NCBI GenBank assembly: GCA_022414725.1
Contig: CM039462.1
Location: 80,595,137 to 80,659,136 of the forward strand
Length of the DNA: 64,000 bases
Origin: Microglena sp. YARC
Taxonomy: Eukaryota > Chlorophyta > Chlorophyceae > Chlamydomonadales > Chlamydomonadaceae
Reading direction: 5' to 3'
How positions within the stretch are numbered: position 1 is the first letter of the stretch; every line of letters begins with the position of its first letter. Below the pieces are notes generated by a model, which was given only the letters and a program-made list of their open reading frames with translations, did not search any database and had not been told where the DNA came from. Shown piece after piece: positions 41,691 to 52,984 of the stretch. The position numbers were made by a program, and so were the translations under genes.

Positions 41691-42640
41691 GGGGTGTGAT
41701 GCTACTCACCACTTCGCAATTCGTACCACAAACTCTCTTTTTTCGCTGCAAATCTGTAATGCGACGTGTAATGCAGTCACTCACTGGACGTGAAATTAAG
41801 GACACCACCGCGTAAGCCGGAGCTAGCAGTAGTCACCATTACATCACATCGCCATGTAGGGGTGTGATGCTGCTCATCACTTTGTACTTCGTACTTTGCA
41901 CTACAAACTGTCTTCTTTCACTGCAAATTTGGGGGGACTTCGGCACCCTTTTATGCGCCCCTACGGCACACATCCCACACAGTGTGCTGGTTGCCTGTAT
42001 GCAAATTTGGGGGGACTTCGGCACCCTTTTATGCGCCCCTACGGCACACATCCCACACAGTTGCCTGTACGTGCTGGTAGCCTGTATGCAAATTTAAGGG
42101 GACTTCGGCACTCTTTTATGCGCCTTACGGCACCCCTTTGAGTCTGCACTACAACCAAACTTAAAGGTGCTTGTCACTTCGTACTTAGTACTATGAACTG
42201 TCTTCTTTCACTGCAAATTTGGGGGGACTTCAGCACCCTTTTATGCGCCCCTACGACACCCTTCCCACACAGTATGCTGGTTGCCTGTATGTGCTGGTAG
42301 CCTGTATGCCTGCAACCCTACGGCACCCTTCCCACACAGTATGCTGGTTGCCTGTATGTGCTGGTAGCCTGTATGTCTGCGCCCCTACAGCACCCTTCCC
42401 ACACAGTGTGCTGGTAGCCTGTATGTCTGCGACCCTACGGCACCCTTTTCTGTGCCCCTACAGCACCCTTCCCACACAGAATGCTGACATCATAGGTATG
42501 GGTGTGATGCTGCTCATAATTTTGGACATCGTACTTTGTACTACAGACTCTCTTCTTTCACTACAAAATTGGGGGGTCTTCGGCACCCTTTTCTGTCCCC
42601 CTACAGCACCCTTCCCACACAGTATGCACCATCATAAGCC
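41691..42640. repeat. Complex tandem repeats
   Basis: Blocks such as TTTGGGGGGACTTCGGCACC, CGCCCCTACGGCACAC and CAGTGTGCTGGTTGCCTGTA recur five or more times in changing order. Repeated openings GGTGTGATGCTGCTCAT mark larger units. No exon was found. Confidence 0.8.
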
Positions 42641-42689
42641 AAATGCAAGGGTGCAGTAGATAAGGCGTAGACTCCCCAAATTGGCAATA

Positions 42690-43400
42690 GTATTTTCAAC
42701 TCACCTTGTTCTCATCTTTCAAATTATAATTATAAGTGTTTTCACCTCGCCTTGTTCGCATCTTTCAAATTCAAATTCAAATTATATGTGTTTTCAACTA
42801 GCCTTGTTCTCATCTTTCAAATTCAAATTTAAATTAAAATTATAAGTGTTTTCAACTAGCCCTGTCCTCATCTTTCAAATTCAAATTAGAAGTGTTTTCA
42901 ACTAGCCTTGTTCTCATCTTTCAAATTCATATTTAAATTAGAAGTGTTTTCAACTAGCCTTGTTCTCATCTTTCAAATTCAAATTAGAAGTGTTTTCAAC
43001 TAGCCTTGTTCTCATCTTTCAAATTCAAATTAGAAGTGTTTTCAACTAGCCTTGTTCTCATCTTTCAAATTCAAATTATAAGTGTTTTCGCCTCGCCTTA
43101 TTCTCATCTTTCAAATTCAAATTCAAATGTGCAGTGTTTTCTCCTCGCCTTATTCTCATCTTTCAAACTATAATTATAATTCAAATGTGTGGTATTTCCA
43201 CCTTGCCCTGCTCTCATCTTTCAAATTATAAGTATGATTCAAATATGTAGTGTTTCCACCTCGCCTTGTTCTCAACTTTCAGATTCAAATTCAAATTTGC
43301 AGTGCTTTCACCTCGCCTTGTTCTCGACTTTCAGATTCAAATTCAAATTTGCAGTGCTTTCAACTCGCCTTGTTCATATCTTTCGCCGTGCACTCTTCAC
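42690..43400. repeat. Minisatellite of about 46-62 bp, roughly 13 units
   Basis: Units contain CTTGTTCTCATCTTTCAAAT, a variable number of TCAAAT hexamers, and AGTGTTTTCAACTAGC. Unit length varies because of the hexamer number. Confidence 0.88.
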
Positions 43401-43569
43401 ATTTTATTCTGAACATAAACATGTTCTGATGGTGACCCAGAAGCGCTTATGAAACCCATTGCCTGCTTGATAGTAAGCATGCAAAGCAGTGAGACAATAT
43501 CACAACTATGGGTCTATGTATGTGGTAATGTGAGCCACCTGCCACATACACCTGCACATCTGTTGTGAG

Positions 43570-43925
43570 CCATGGCAGTTGATGCAGTTGAGGCAGCTGA
43601 GACAGTTGGTGCAGTTGAGACAGTTGAGGCAGTTGAGATATCTGAGGCAGTTGAGGCAGTTGGGACAGTTGAGGAAGTTGAGGCATCTGTGGCAGTTGAG
43701 GCAGTTGAGACAGTTGAGGCAGCTGAGATAGTCGAGGCAGTTGAGACAGTTGGGGCAGTACAGGCAGCTGAGACAATTGAGGCAGTTGGGGCAGTTAATG
43801 CGGTTGAAACAGTTGAGGCAGTTGAGACAGCTGAGACAGTTGAGGCAGCTGAGGCAGATGAGACAGTTGAGGCAGTTGAGACAGTTAAGGTAGTTGAGGC
43901 AGTTGAGAGAATTGAGGCAGCTTCA
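43570..43925. repeat. GTTGAGGCA / GTTGAGACA short-period repeat
   Basis: A 9-bp unit and variants (GTTGAGGCA, GTTGAGACA, GCTGAGACA) over about 350 bp. The period keeps a frame open (VEAVETVEA on plus), which I do not take as coding. Confidence 0.9.
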
Positions 43926-44325
43926 ACCGTCAATTTGTGGTTCAATTTGACTTACTTAGAGATAAACTCAGATGCTGCCTCAGGGCACACATACACTACT
44001 AGACTTCAACGCGTCAACCGTCGGTTTGGGGTTCAAATTGACTTACTCAGAGATGTGGTGATGTCCTCAAAATCTGCTGCACTAAACTCGTATGCTGCCT
44101 TAGGTCACACACACACTACTCGACTTCAACGCTTCAACCGTCAGTTTGGGGTTCAAATTGACTTACTCAGAGGTGTGGTGATGTCCTCAAAATCTGCTGC
44201 ACTAAACTCGGATGCTGCCTTAGGTCACACACACACTACTCGACTTCAACGCTTCAACGCTCAATTTGGGGTTCAAGATTACTTACTCAGAGATAAACTC
44301 AGAACTCCTTAGGGCACACACACAA
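43926..44325. repeat. About 120-bp tandem repeat, three units
   Basis: Units contain CTTCAACGCTTCAACCGTCA, then TTGACTTACTCAGAG and GTGATGTCCTCAAAATCTGC. Pieces recur at 44545-44700, 45060-45120 and 45330-45440, so the array once extended further and was cut by later insertions. Confidence 0.85.
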
Positions 44326-44338
44326 TACTAGGCTTCAA

Positions 44339-44544
44339 GCCCCTTTCAGTGATATACAATGGTCTAGAGGTAGACCAGATCGCTTGAGGATGAAGAGTCG
44401 GGGGCTCGACTCCCCCTTCGGTCGCTCTTAGCGTTGCAGGTCGTTGTCAACCGCGATGGTAGCTTGTCCAGTTGAGGTAGGAGACCCCTCCCCACCCGCG
44501 TACGACGGGCTCCCTTAACACCACGCCCCACCAGGCGTTATCAT
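44339..44544 (+). mobile_element. tRNA-derived SINE S, copy 2 (206 bp)
   Basis: Same body and 3' end as copy 1. The tRNA-like head has changed (GTGATATACAATGG start) but keeps GGGGGCTCGACTCCCCC as the T-arm. The target duplication TACTAGGCTTCAA is at 44326-44338 and 44545-44557, from the surrounding tandem repeat. Confidence 0.85.
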
Positions 44545-44699
44545 TACTAGGCTTCAACGCCTCAACGCTCAATTTGAGATTCAATTTGACTTACTCAGAG
44601 ATGTGGTGATGTCTTCCAAATCTGCTGCTACACTTAAACAGCGCTCAATTTGGGGTCCAAGATGACTTACTCAGACATAAACTCAGATGCTGCCGTAGG

Positions 44700-45700
44700 T
44701 CACACATACATAGGGATCGGCAATATGATATCATATGATATCAGGTCATCATATGATATGATATGCAGGGAACGGCAACTAATGTTAGAGTTTGAAAAAC
44801 TAATATTAACTAATATTATTCTAGTGTCACAATGATATTAGTTTTTCAAATAAAATCAAAATTCTGGTGAGAGGGCTCGTCAGTCTAATATTAACTAACA
44901 TTTACTAATATGATTCATTTACTAATATTAACTAACTTCGCCTTTCCCTAATTATATGATATCATATGATGCCGGCGGTCTGACTAGGTAACTTTGGCCT
45001 GGGGCATCATATCATATGATATTGATATTATTATTTATTATTTATTGTGATCTTCCGTAGGGCACACATACACCACTAGGCTTCAACGCTTCAGCGGTCA
45101 ATTTGGGGTTCAATTTGACTGTTGACATTTAAAATTTGACATTTAACATTTGACTTCGACATTTGACCAGTGGCTGTGCTGTTGTACTATTGTCTGTTGT
45201 CTCACACACCCCTGCACCCTCCTTACCCTAGCACCTTCCCCCCGTCCTCACCCCCAGCCTCCTCAACGATTAGAGACTGACGCATCCACCACCAGTGTCT
45301 TCCACTTATTCCTAGGGGGATCAGTTTGTGGTTCAATTTGACTTGCTCATAGATAACTCAGATGCTGCCGTAGGGCACACATACACCACTAGGCTTCAAC
45401 TCGTCAACCGTCAATTTGGGGTTCAATTTGGGGTTCAATTTGACTGTTGACATTTAAAATTTGACATTTAACATCTGACATTTGACATTTGACATTTGAC
45501 CAGTGTCTTCCACTTATTGCTAGGGACCATATGATGATAACAAGTTATGTAATAATAATAATAATAATAGTAAGTTAGCATTAATCAACAATATCATGTG
45601 ATGTCGACAAAAGGCGAGCATGATATCATATGATATTGTAGATAAATGGTTACTTTAGCCGAGTCAGACTGCCGGCATCATATGATGTCATATTGCCGTT
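44700..45700. repeat. AT-rich palindromic region
   Basis: Several near-palindromes of ATATGATATCATATGAT (44728-44765, 45005-45030 and 45625-45690). A 45-bp arm at about 44968-45010 (ATGATGCCGGCGGTCTGAC) is inverted at about 45645-45690 (GTCAGACTGCCGGCATCAT). AGGGAACGGCAA at 44766 faces TTGCCGTTCCCT at 45692. This could be the remains of an inverted-repeat element; copies of the 120-bp repeat and AAT runs lie within it. Confidence 0.55.
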
Positions 45701-45946
45701 CCCTACTTATTCTGCTCCCAGCCTCATGGTACATAAATGTAAGCTGTGATATCATGAAGCTCACACATACTGGTATAATAATCAAGACAAGAAGACCCCT
45801 GCTTTGCCTAAGTACAACAACAACAACAACAACCAGTAAATCAACTGGCGACTTGCCCTTTAAAAGCGACTTCAACCAGTAGATTTTTGTTATTTTACCG
45901 GTAAAACTCACAACTCTACACAGATCCTTGCTGTTTGGAGGAGATT

Positions 45947-46765
45947 ATGCAGACTCCTCCCAGGCCCACCCACTGGCTCCCTCCCAAGCGCAAGGTGTCT
46001 GTCGTGGGGAGGTGGGTAGGGTATCACAACAAGAAACAGGCCGAGCTCCCTAAGGTGCCCGCTGCTGAGAGAGCCACTTGTTGCCCCAAGGCCATCCCAG
46101 CAGTGGATGCCTGCCCTATGGAGGCAAAGGCAGCTTCTGGGTGCTATGCCAGCAAGTCCACAAGCAGGAGGAGTGAGGATGAGCACCCTAAGGGCCCCCG
46201 AGCCAAGAGAGCCAGGCTGGACTGCCCCAAGGGCACCCCAGTAGCCGACGCCTGCCCTATGGAGGCAAAGGTGGCTTCTGGACGCACTGCCAGCGAGTCC
46301 ACTTGCAAGTGGAGTGAGGATGAGCACCCTAAGGGGCCATCAGCCAAGAGAGCCAGGCTGGATTGCCCCAAGGGCACCCCAGTAGCCGACGCCTGCCCTA
46401 TCGAGGCCATGGTAGCTTCTGAGCACAACACAGCTTCTGGGCGCAATGCCAGGAAGTCCTCGTGGGGGAGGAGTGAGGTTGAGCACCCTAAGGGGCACAC
46501 TGCCAAGAGAGCTAGGCTGGTTTGCCACAAGGGCACCCCAGCACGTGAGGCACGCCCTACCAAGGCCGTGTCAGCTTCTGAGTTGTTGCTGATGAGCCCC
46601 AGCATCAACACTGGCCCTGCTGGCCTTGGTGAGGAGCTCTTTCCCCATCCCCAGTTGGGCTTCATCAGTGATGAAGGGCGGTACAACCTCGACAATGGTG
46701 CCCCCCTGGCTGAGAGGGAGACAGACCAAGGCCAACACGGCGACATGGACTGGTCAGCGCAGTAG
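45947..46765 (+). CDS. Hypothetical Lys/Arg-rich repeat protein (272 aa)
   Basis: From ATG 45947 the frame is open to TAG. It starts MQTPPRPTHWLPPKRKVSVV, then has three to four degenerate repeats of about 45 residues with the core AKRARLDCPKGTPVADACP and SEDEHPKG. It ends with a unique acidic tail (DMDWSAQ). The repeats differ in sequence but stay in frame without stops, which favours coding. KRAR and KRK clusters could be nuclear-import signals. No domain is recognised and there are no membrane segments. An AG at 45949-45952 could instead be a splice acceptor. A single exon is the simplest reading. Confidence 0.5.
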   Translation: MQTPPRPTHWLPPKRKVSVVGRWVGYHNKKQAELPKVPAAERATCCPKAIPAVDACPMEAKAASGCYASKSTSRRSEDEHPKGPRAKRARLDCPKGTPVADACPMEAKVASGRTASESTCKWSEDEHPKGPSAKRARLDCPKGTPVADACPIEAMVASEHNTASGRNARKSSWGRSEVEHPKGHTAKRARLVCHKGTPAREARPTKAVSASELLLMSPSINTGPAGLGEELFPHPQLGFISDEGRYNLDNGAPLAERETDQGQHGDMDWSAQ

Positions 46766-46989
46766 TAGCCCAATCCTAGTTCTATCGGAGCAAGACAAGA
46801 TGGACTGGTGGGCCTGGTAGTTGCCCAATCCTAGTTCTGTTGGATAGATAACCGACAGCTGCCTCCCCCGATATAGATGATATATATCAGATGCATTCAT
46901 ATCCGAAAGATGTACGGTATCCAGGAACAAGGAGCGATTAGGTATCTATCTCCGTGCAATTTTTCCGACATCATGCCCAATTGTCTAAT

Positions 46990-47222
46990 GGCCTCATGCA
47001 GGTGTTCAGCACATAAGCTGGTCACTAGTGTAGCTGACAGGCGTACGTCCAGCACTGACAGGTGTTCAGCACATAAGCTGGTCAGTAGTGTAGCTGACAG
47101 GCGTACGTCCAGCACTGACAGGTGTTCAGCCCATAAGCTGGTCACTAGTGTAGCTGACAGGCGTACGTCCAGCACTGACAGGTGTTCAGCACATAAGCTG
47201 GTCACTTGTGTAGCTGACAGGC
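46990..47222. repeat. 60-bp satellite, left block (about four units)
   Basis: Units of GCTGACAGGCGTACGTCCAG ... GGTGTTCAGCACATAAGCTG. The block ends at the SINE, which is inserted in a unit. Confidence 0.95.
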
Positions 47223-47452
47223 AGCCTCTTTAGCGATTACAATGGTCTAGTGGTAGACCAGATTGCTAAGGAACGAAGAGTCGGGGGTTCGAGTCGGGGG
47301 TTCGAGTCGGGGGTTCCCCCTTCGGTCGCTCTTGGCGTTGCAGGTCGTCGTCAACCGCGATGGTAGCTTGTCCAGTTGAGGTAGGAGACCGCTCCCCACC
47401 CGCGTACAACGGGCTCCCTTAATACCACGCCCCACCAGGCGTTATCATTACT
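47223..47452 (+). mobile_element. tRNA-derived SINE S, copy 3 (230 bp)
   Basis: Close to copy 1 in head and body. The B-box segment TCGGGGGTTCGAG is present three times in tandem before the closing CCCCC, adding about 28 bases. The target duplication TAGCTGACAGGC is at 47211-47222 and 47453-47464, taken from the satellite unit. Confidence 0.9.
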
Positions 47453-50400
47453 TAGCTGACAGGCGTACGTCCAGCACTGACAGGTGTTCAGCACATAAGC
47501 TGGTCACTAGTGTAGCTGACAGGCGTACGTCCAGCACTGACAGGTGTTCAGCACATAAGCTGGTCACTAGTGTAGCTGACAGGCGTACGTCCAGCACTGA
47601 CAGGTGTTCAGCACATAAGCTGGTCACTAGTGTAGCTGACAGGCGTACGTCCAGCACTGACAGGTGTTCAGCACATAAGCTGGTCACTAGTGTAGCTGAC
47701 AGGCGTACGTCCAGCACTGACAGGTGTTCAGCCCAAAAGCTGGTCACTAGTGTAGCTGACAGGCGTACGTCCAGCACTGACAGGTGTTCAGCACATAAGC
47801 TGGTCACTAGTGTAGCTGACAGGCGTACGTCCAGCACTGACAGGTGTTCAGCCCATAAGCTGGTCACTACTGTAGCTGACAGGCGTACGTCCAGAACTGA
47901 CAGGTGTTCAGCACATAAGCTGGTCACTAGTGTAGCTGACAGGCGTACGTCCAGCACTGACAGGTGTTCAGCACATAAGCTGGTCACTAGTGTAGCTGAC
48001 AGGCGTACGTCCAACACTGACAGGTGTTCAGCCCATAAGCTGGTCACTAGTGTAGCTGACAGGCGTACGTCCAGCACTGACAGGTGTTCAGCACATAAGC
48101 TGGTCACTAGTGTAGCTGACAGGCGTACGTCCAGCACTGACAGGTGTTCAGCACATAAGCTGGTCACTAGTGTAGCTGACAGGCGTACGTCCAACACTGA
48201 CAGGTGTTCAGCACATAAGCTGGTCACTAGTGTAGCTGACAGGCGTACGTCCAGCACTGACAGGTGTTCAGCACATAAGCTGGTCACTAGTGTAGCTGAC
48301 AGGCGTACGTCCAGCACTGACAGGTGTTCAGCACATAAGCTGGTCACTAGTGTAGCTGACAGGCGTACGTCCAGCACTGACAGGTGTTCAGCACATAAGC
48401 TGGTCACTAGTGTAGCTGACAGGCGTACGTCCAGCACTGACAGGTGTTCAGCACATAAGCTGGTCACTAGTGTAGCTGACAGGCGTACGTCCAGCACTGA
48501 CAGGTGTTCAGCACATAAGCTGGTCACTAGTGTAGCTGACAGGCGTACGTCCAGCACTGACAGGTGTTCAGCACATAAGCTGGTCACTAGTGTAGCTGAC
48601 AGGCGTACGTCCAGCACTGACAGGTGTTCAGCACATAAGCTGGTCACTAGTGTAGCTGACAGGCGTACGTCCAGCACTGACAGGTGTTCAGCACATAAGC
48701 TGGTCACTAGTGTAGCTGACAGGCGTACGTCCAGCACTGACAGGTGTTCAGCACATAAGCTGGTCACTAGTGTAGCTGACAGGCGTACGTCCAGCACTGA
48801 CAGGTGTTCAGCACATAAGCTGGTCACTAGTGTAGCTGACAGGCGTACGTCCAGCACTGACAGGTGTTCAGCACATAAGCTGGTCACTAGTGTAGCTGAC
48901 AGGCGTACGTCCAGCACTGACAGGTGTTCAGCACATAAGCTGGTCACTAGTGTAGCTGACAGGCGTACGTCCAGCACTGACAGGTGTTCAGCACATAAGC
49001 TGGTCACTAGTGTAGCTGACAGGCGTACGTCCAGCACTGACAGGTGTTCAGCACATAAGCTGGTCACTAGTGTAGCTGACAGGCGTACGTCCAGCACTGA
49101 CAGGTGTTCAGCACATAAGCTGGTCACTAGTGTAGCTGACAGGCGTACGTCCAGCACTGACAGGTGTTCAGCACATAAGCTGGTCACTAGTGTAGCTGAC
49201 AGGCGTACGTCCAGCACTGACAGGTGTTCAGCACATAAGCTGGTCACTAGTGTAGCTGACAGGCGTACGTCCAGCACTGACAGGTGTTCAGCACATAAGC
49301 TGGTCACTAGTGTAGCTGACAGGCGTACGTCCAGCACTGACAGGTGTTCAGCACATAAGCTGGTCACTAGTGTAGCTGACAGGCGTACGTCCAGCACTGA
49401 CAGGTGTTCAGCACATAAGCTGGTCACTAGTGTAGCTGACAGGCGTACGTCCAGCACTGACAGGTGTTCAGCACATAAGCTGGTCACTAGTGTAGCTGAC
49501 AGGCGTACGTCCAGCACTGACAGGTGTTCAGCACATAAGCTGGTCACTAGTGTAGCTGACAGGCGTACGTCCAGCACTGACAGGTGTTCAGCACATAAGC
49601 TGGTCACTAGTGTAGCTGACAGGCGTACGTCCAGCACTGACAGGTGTTCAGCACATAAGCTGGTCACTAGTGTAGCTGACAGGCGTACGTCCAGCACTGA
49701 CAGGTGTTCAGCACATAAGCTGGTCACTAGTGTAGCTGACAGGCGTACGTCCAGCACTGACAGGTGTTCAGCACATAAGCTGGTCACTAGTGTAGCTGAC
49801 AGGCGTACGTCCAGCACTGACAGGTGTTCAGCACATAAGCTGGTCACTAGTGTAGCTGACAGGCGTACGTCCAGCACTGACAGGTGTTCAGCACATAAGC
49901 TGGTCACTAGTGTAGCTGACAGGCGTACGTCCAGCACTGACAGGTGTTCAGCACATAAGCTGGTCACTAGTGTAGCTGACAGGCGTACGTCCAGCACTGA
50001 CAGGTGTTCAGCACATAAGCTGGTCACTAGTGTAGCTGACAGGCGTACGTCCAGCACTGACAGGTGTTCAGCACATAAGCTGGTCACTAGTGTAGCTGAC
50101 AGGCGTACGTCCAGCACTGACAGGTGTTCAGCACATAAGCTGGTCACTAGTGTAGCTGACAGGCGTACGTCCAGCACTGACAGGTGTTCAGCACATAAGC
50201 TGGTCACTAGTGTAGCTGACAGGCGTACGTCCAGCACTGACAGGTGTTCAGCACATAAGCTGGTCACTAGTGTAGCTGACAGGCGTACGTCCAGCACTGA
50301 CAGGTGTTCAGCACATAAGCTGGTCACTAGTGTAGCTGACAGGCGTACGTCCAGCACTGACAGGTGTTCAGCACATAAGCTGGTCACTAGTGTAGCTGAC

Positions 50401-51172
50401 AGGCGTACGTCCAGCACTGACAGGTGTTCAGCACATAAGCTGGTCACTAGTGTAGCTGACAGGCGTACGTCCAGCACTGACAGGTGTTCAGCACATAAGC
50501 TGGTCACTAGTGTAGCTGACAGGCGTACGTCCAGCACTGACAGGTGTTCAGCACATAAGCTGGTCACTAGTGTAGCTGACAGGCGTACGTCCAGCACTGA
50601 CAGGTGTTCAGCACATAAGCTGGTCACTAGTGTAGCTGACAGGCGTACGTCCAGCACTGACAGGTGTTCAGCACATAAGCTGGTCACTAGTGTAGCTGAC
50701 AGGCGTACGTCGCACTGACAGGTGTTCAGCACATAAGCTGGTCACTAGTGTAGCTGACAGGCGTACGTCCAGCACTGCAGGTGTTCAGCACATAAGCTGG
50801 TCACTAGTGTAGCTGACAGGCGTACGTCCAGCACTGACAGGTGTTCAGCACATAAGCTGGTCACTAGTGTAGCTGACAGGCGTACGTCCAGCACTGACAA
50901 GCACATAAGCTGTCACTAGTGTAGCTGACAGGCGTACGTCCAGCACTGACAGGCAGCACATAAGCTGGTCACTAGTGTAGCTGACAGGCGTACGTCCAGC
51001 ACTGACAGGTGTTCAGCACATAAGCTGGTCACTAGTGTAGCTGACAGGCGTACGTCCAGCACTGACAGGTGTTCAGCACATAAGCTGGTCACTAGTGTAG
51101 CTGACAGGCGTACGTCCAGCACTGACAGGCAATCAGCACATAGGTTGGTCACTAGTGTAGCTGACAGGTGTG
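47453..51172. repeat. 60-bp satellite, main block (about 62 units)
   Basis: The unit is exactly 60 bp. About 41 consecutive units (48241-50700) appear identical, while units near the SINE and beyond 50700 carry substitutions and deletions. Each unit has two CTGACAGG direct repeats 21 bp apart. On the minus strand a frame of 1094 codons stays open (20-residue repeat LSVLDVRLSATLVTSLCAEH). It has no unique sequence, so I do not call a gene. Confidence 0.95.
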
Positions 51173-51227
51173 TTCCAGCTTACTACCCCAGCCATCAGAC
51201 TCCACCTCTTCTTTATTATGCTACGCA

Positions 51228-51650
51228 TGGCAGCTTCCAGTTAGCTCCACTAGCCAGACACTGGGTACAGCACAAAGATGATAGCTTCCAGCCAGCTCCA
51301 CTAGCCAGCCATTGGGTACAGCACAAAGATGACAGCTCCACTAGCCAGCCACTGGGCACAGCACAAAGATTCCAGCTTCCAGCCAGTTCCACTAACCAGC
51401 CACTGGGGACAGCACAAAGATGACAGCTTCCAGCCAGCTCTACTAGCCAGCCCCTGGGTAGAGCGCACAGATTCGAGCTTCCAGCCAGCTCCACTAGCCA
51501 GCCACTGGGTAGAGCGCACAGATTCCAGCTTCCAGCCAGTTACACTAGCCAGCTCCATAAGCCAGCCACTAGGTAGAGCGCGCAGATTCTAGCTTCCAGC
51601 CAGCACCACTAGCCAGCCACTGGGTAGAGCGCACAGATTCCAGATTCATT
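51228..51650. repeat. Minisatellite of about 48-60 bp, roughly eight units
   Basis: Units have AGCTTCCAGCCAGCTCCACT, then AGCCAGCCACTGGGTA and CAGCACAAAGATGAC or GAGCGCACAGATTC. They change from the first to the second ending along the array. Confidence 0.88.
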
Positions 51651-51912
51651 GAAATATCTGTCATTTCAATTTCCAGGTGCACTAGCTAGGTTCAGGTTTG
51701 GCCGAAGGATGGACAAAGGGAGCTGCCTAGAAGCTGCAATGCGTAGCCCAAAAAGGAACAGTGTTTATCGGTCGGTCAATCTATTGGACGATCCATCGTG
51801 ATAAAGATCATTCTTGATTGTTTACCACGATTATTATCATTCTTATTATGCATTCATTCTTACATTCAATTGAGCAGCAATAGTATATATAAAATGTGTG
51901 CACTCTGCATAT
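51651..51912. other. Unassigned sequence
   Basis: No gene. A short block (GGAGCTGCCTAGAAGCTGC ... TAGCCCAAAAA) resembles 55755-55790. Confidence 0.4.
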
Positions 51913-51920
51913 ATGCATGG

Positions 51921-52115
51921 CAGGGTACTACTAAGCGCGCGCGGCAGCGCGGTGCCGCGCTGCCTTTTTGAGCCCCTCTGCGCGTTTCGCACAGTTTTTT
52001 CAACCCCCTGTGGGCACAGCACGCAGTTTTTGCGCTTGTTGCACTACAAAGCGCTGACCAATTTGACGTTTGTGCACTTTGAGCGCTGATCAATTTGGCA
52101 AGAAGTAGTACCCTG
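51921..52115. mobile_element. hAT-type MITE M, copy 2 (195 bp)
   Basis: Ends CAGGGTACTAC and GTAGTACCCTG, with a perfect 8-bp duplication ATGCATGG at 51913-51920 and 52116-52123. The interior is GC-rich with AGCGC blocks like copy 1. Confidence 0.92.
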
Positions 52116-52164
52116 ATGCATGGTGCACATGCAGTAGGCGTAGGTAGTGCGTCTGATTCTTTAT

Positions 52165-52680
52165 TTTTCATATCCACATGGATAGATGTACTGTAGTGCC
52201 CACACGGATATGCGTATTTTTCCTGTCCATTTGGATAGACGTACCGTAGTGCCCACATGGATGTGCGTATTTTCCTGTCCACAAGGATAGACGTACCGTA
52301 GTGCCCACATGGATATGCGTATTTTTCCTGTCCACATGGATAGATGTACCGTATTGCCCACGTGGATATGCGTATTTTATTGTCCACATGGATATACATA
52401 CTGTAGTTCCCGCATGAATATGCGTTTTGTATTGTCCACATGGATAGATGTACCGTAGTGCCCGCATGAATATGCGTTTTGTATTGCTCACATGGATATG
52501 CGTACCGTAGTGTCCACATGGTCAGACGTACCGTAGTGTCCACGTGGACAGACGTACCGTAGTGCCCACATGGATGTGGGTACCATAGTATCCAAATGGA
52601 TAGACGTACCGTAGTGTCCACATGGACAGGCGTACCGTAGTGGCGACATGGGTAGATATACCGTAGTGGCCTCGTCTCTC
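52165..52680. repeat. Tandem repeat of CCACATGGATA / GTACCGTAGTG units
   Basis: About 18 half-units of 26-30 bp that pair into units of about 55 bp (GTAGTGCCCACATGGATATG then TGTCCACATGGATAGACG). The unit is CG-poor and very regular. Confidence 0.88.
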
Positions 52681-52971
52681 GTGTGGGGTTCTGCTTTCAT
52701 ATTTGCACGGTTGACTTCTCCATATGCTCAGACGAGGTGGCATGTGCAGTTGCGTGCGGTTTTTTGTTTGTGTTGTTGTTTTGTTTGTGTTGTTGTGTTG
52801 GCCCTAGGTGAGACGTATTAAAGCCAACCTGAAATATGGCTGGCAAAAACTGTAAAAGTCCCATAATCCTTATTGGCTACCCCCTGAACTGCAACAACAT
52901 ACACAACAAGAGCAGTGCACTGTGAGCCTAACAGCAACAAGAGGTGTGGGAGAGAGAAATACATAGTTACA
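52681..52971. other. Unassigned sequence with TTTGTTTGTG repeats
   Basis: No gene. Includes a short TTGTGTTGTTGTTT block near 52765. Confidence 0.3.
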
Positions 52972-52984
52972 TAAACTCAGCAGA

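Noticed and set aside
43572..44312. 246-codon ORF rich in VEAVETVEA
   Set aside because: It is produced by a 9-bp repeat and a 120-bp repeat; no unique start or end region supports a gene.
47448..50732. 1094-codon minus-strand ORF of 20-residue repeats
   Set aside because: It lies wholly within a perfect 60-bp satellite whose period is a multiple of three; it has no unique sequence and the nucleotide identity between units is not biased toward synonymous changes.
47453..51172. CRISPR-like array
   Set aside because: The whole 60-bp unit is repeated with no variable spacers, no cas genes are present, and the sequence is eukaryotic.
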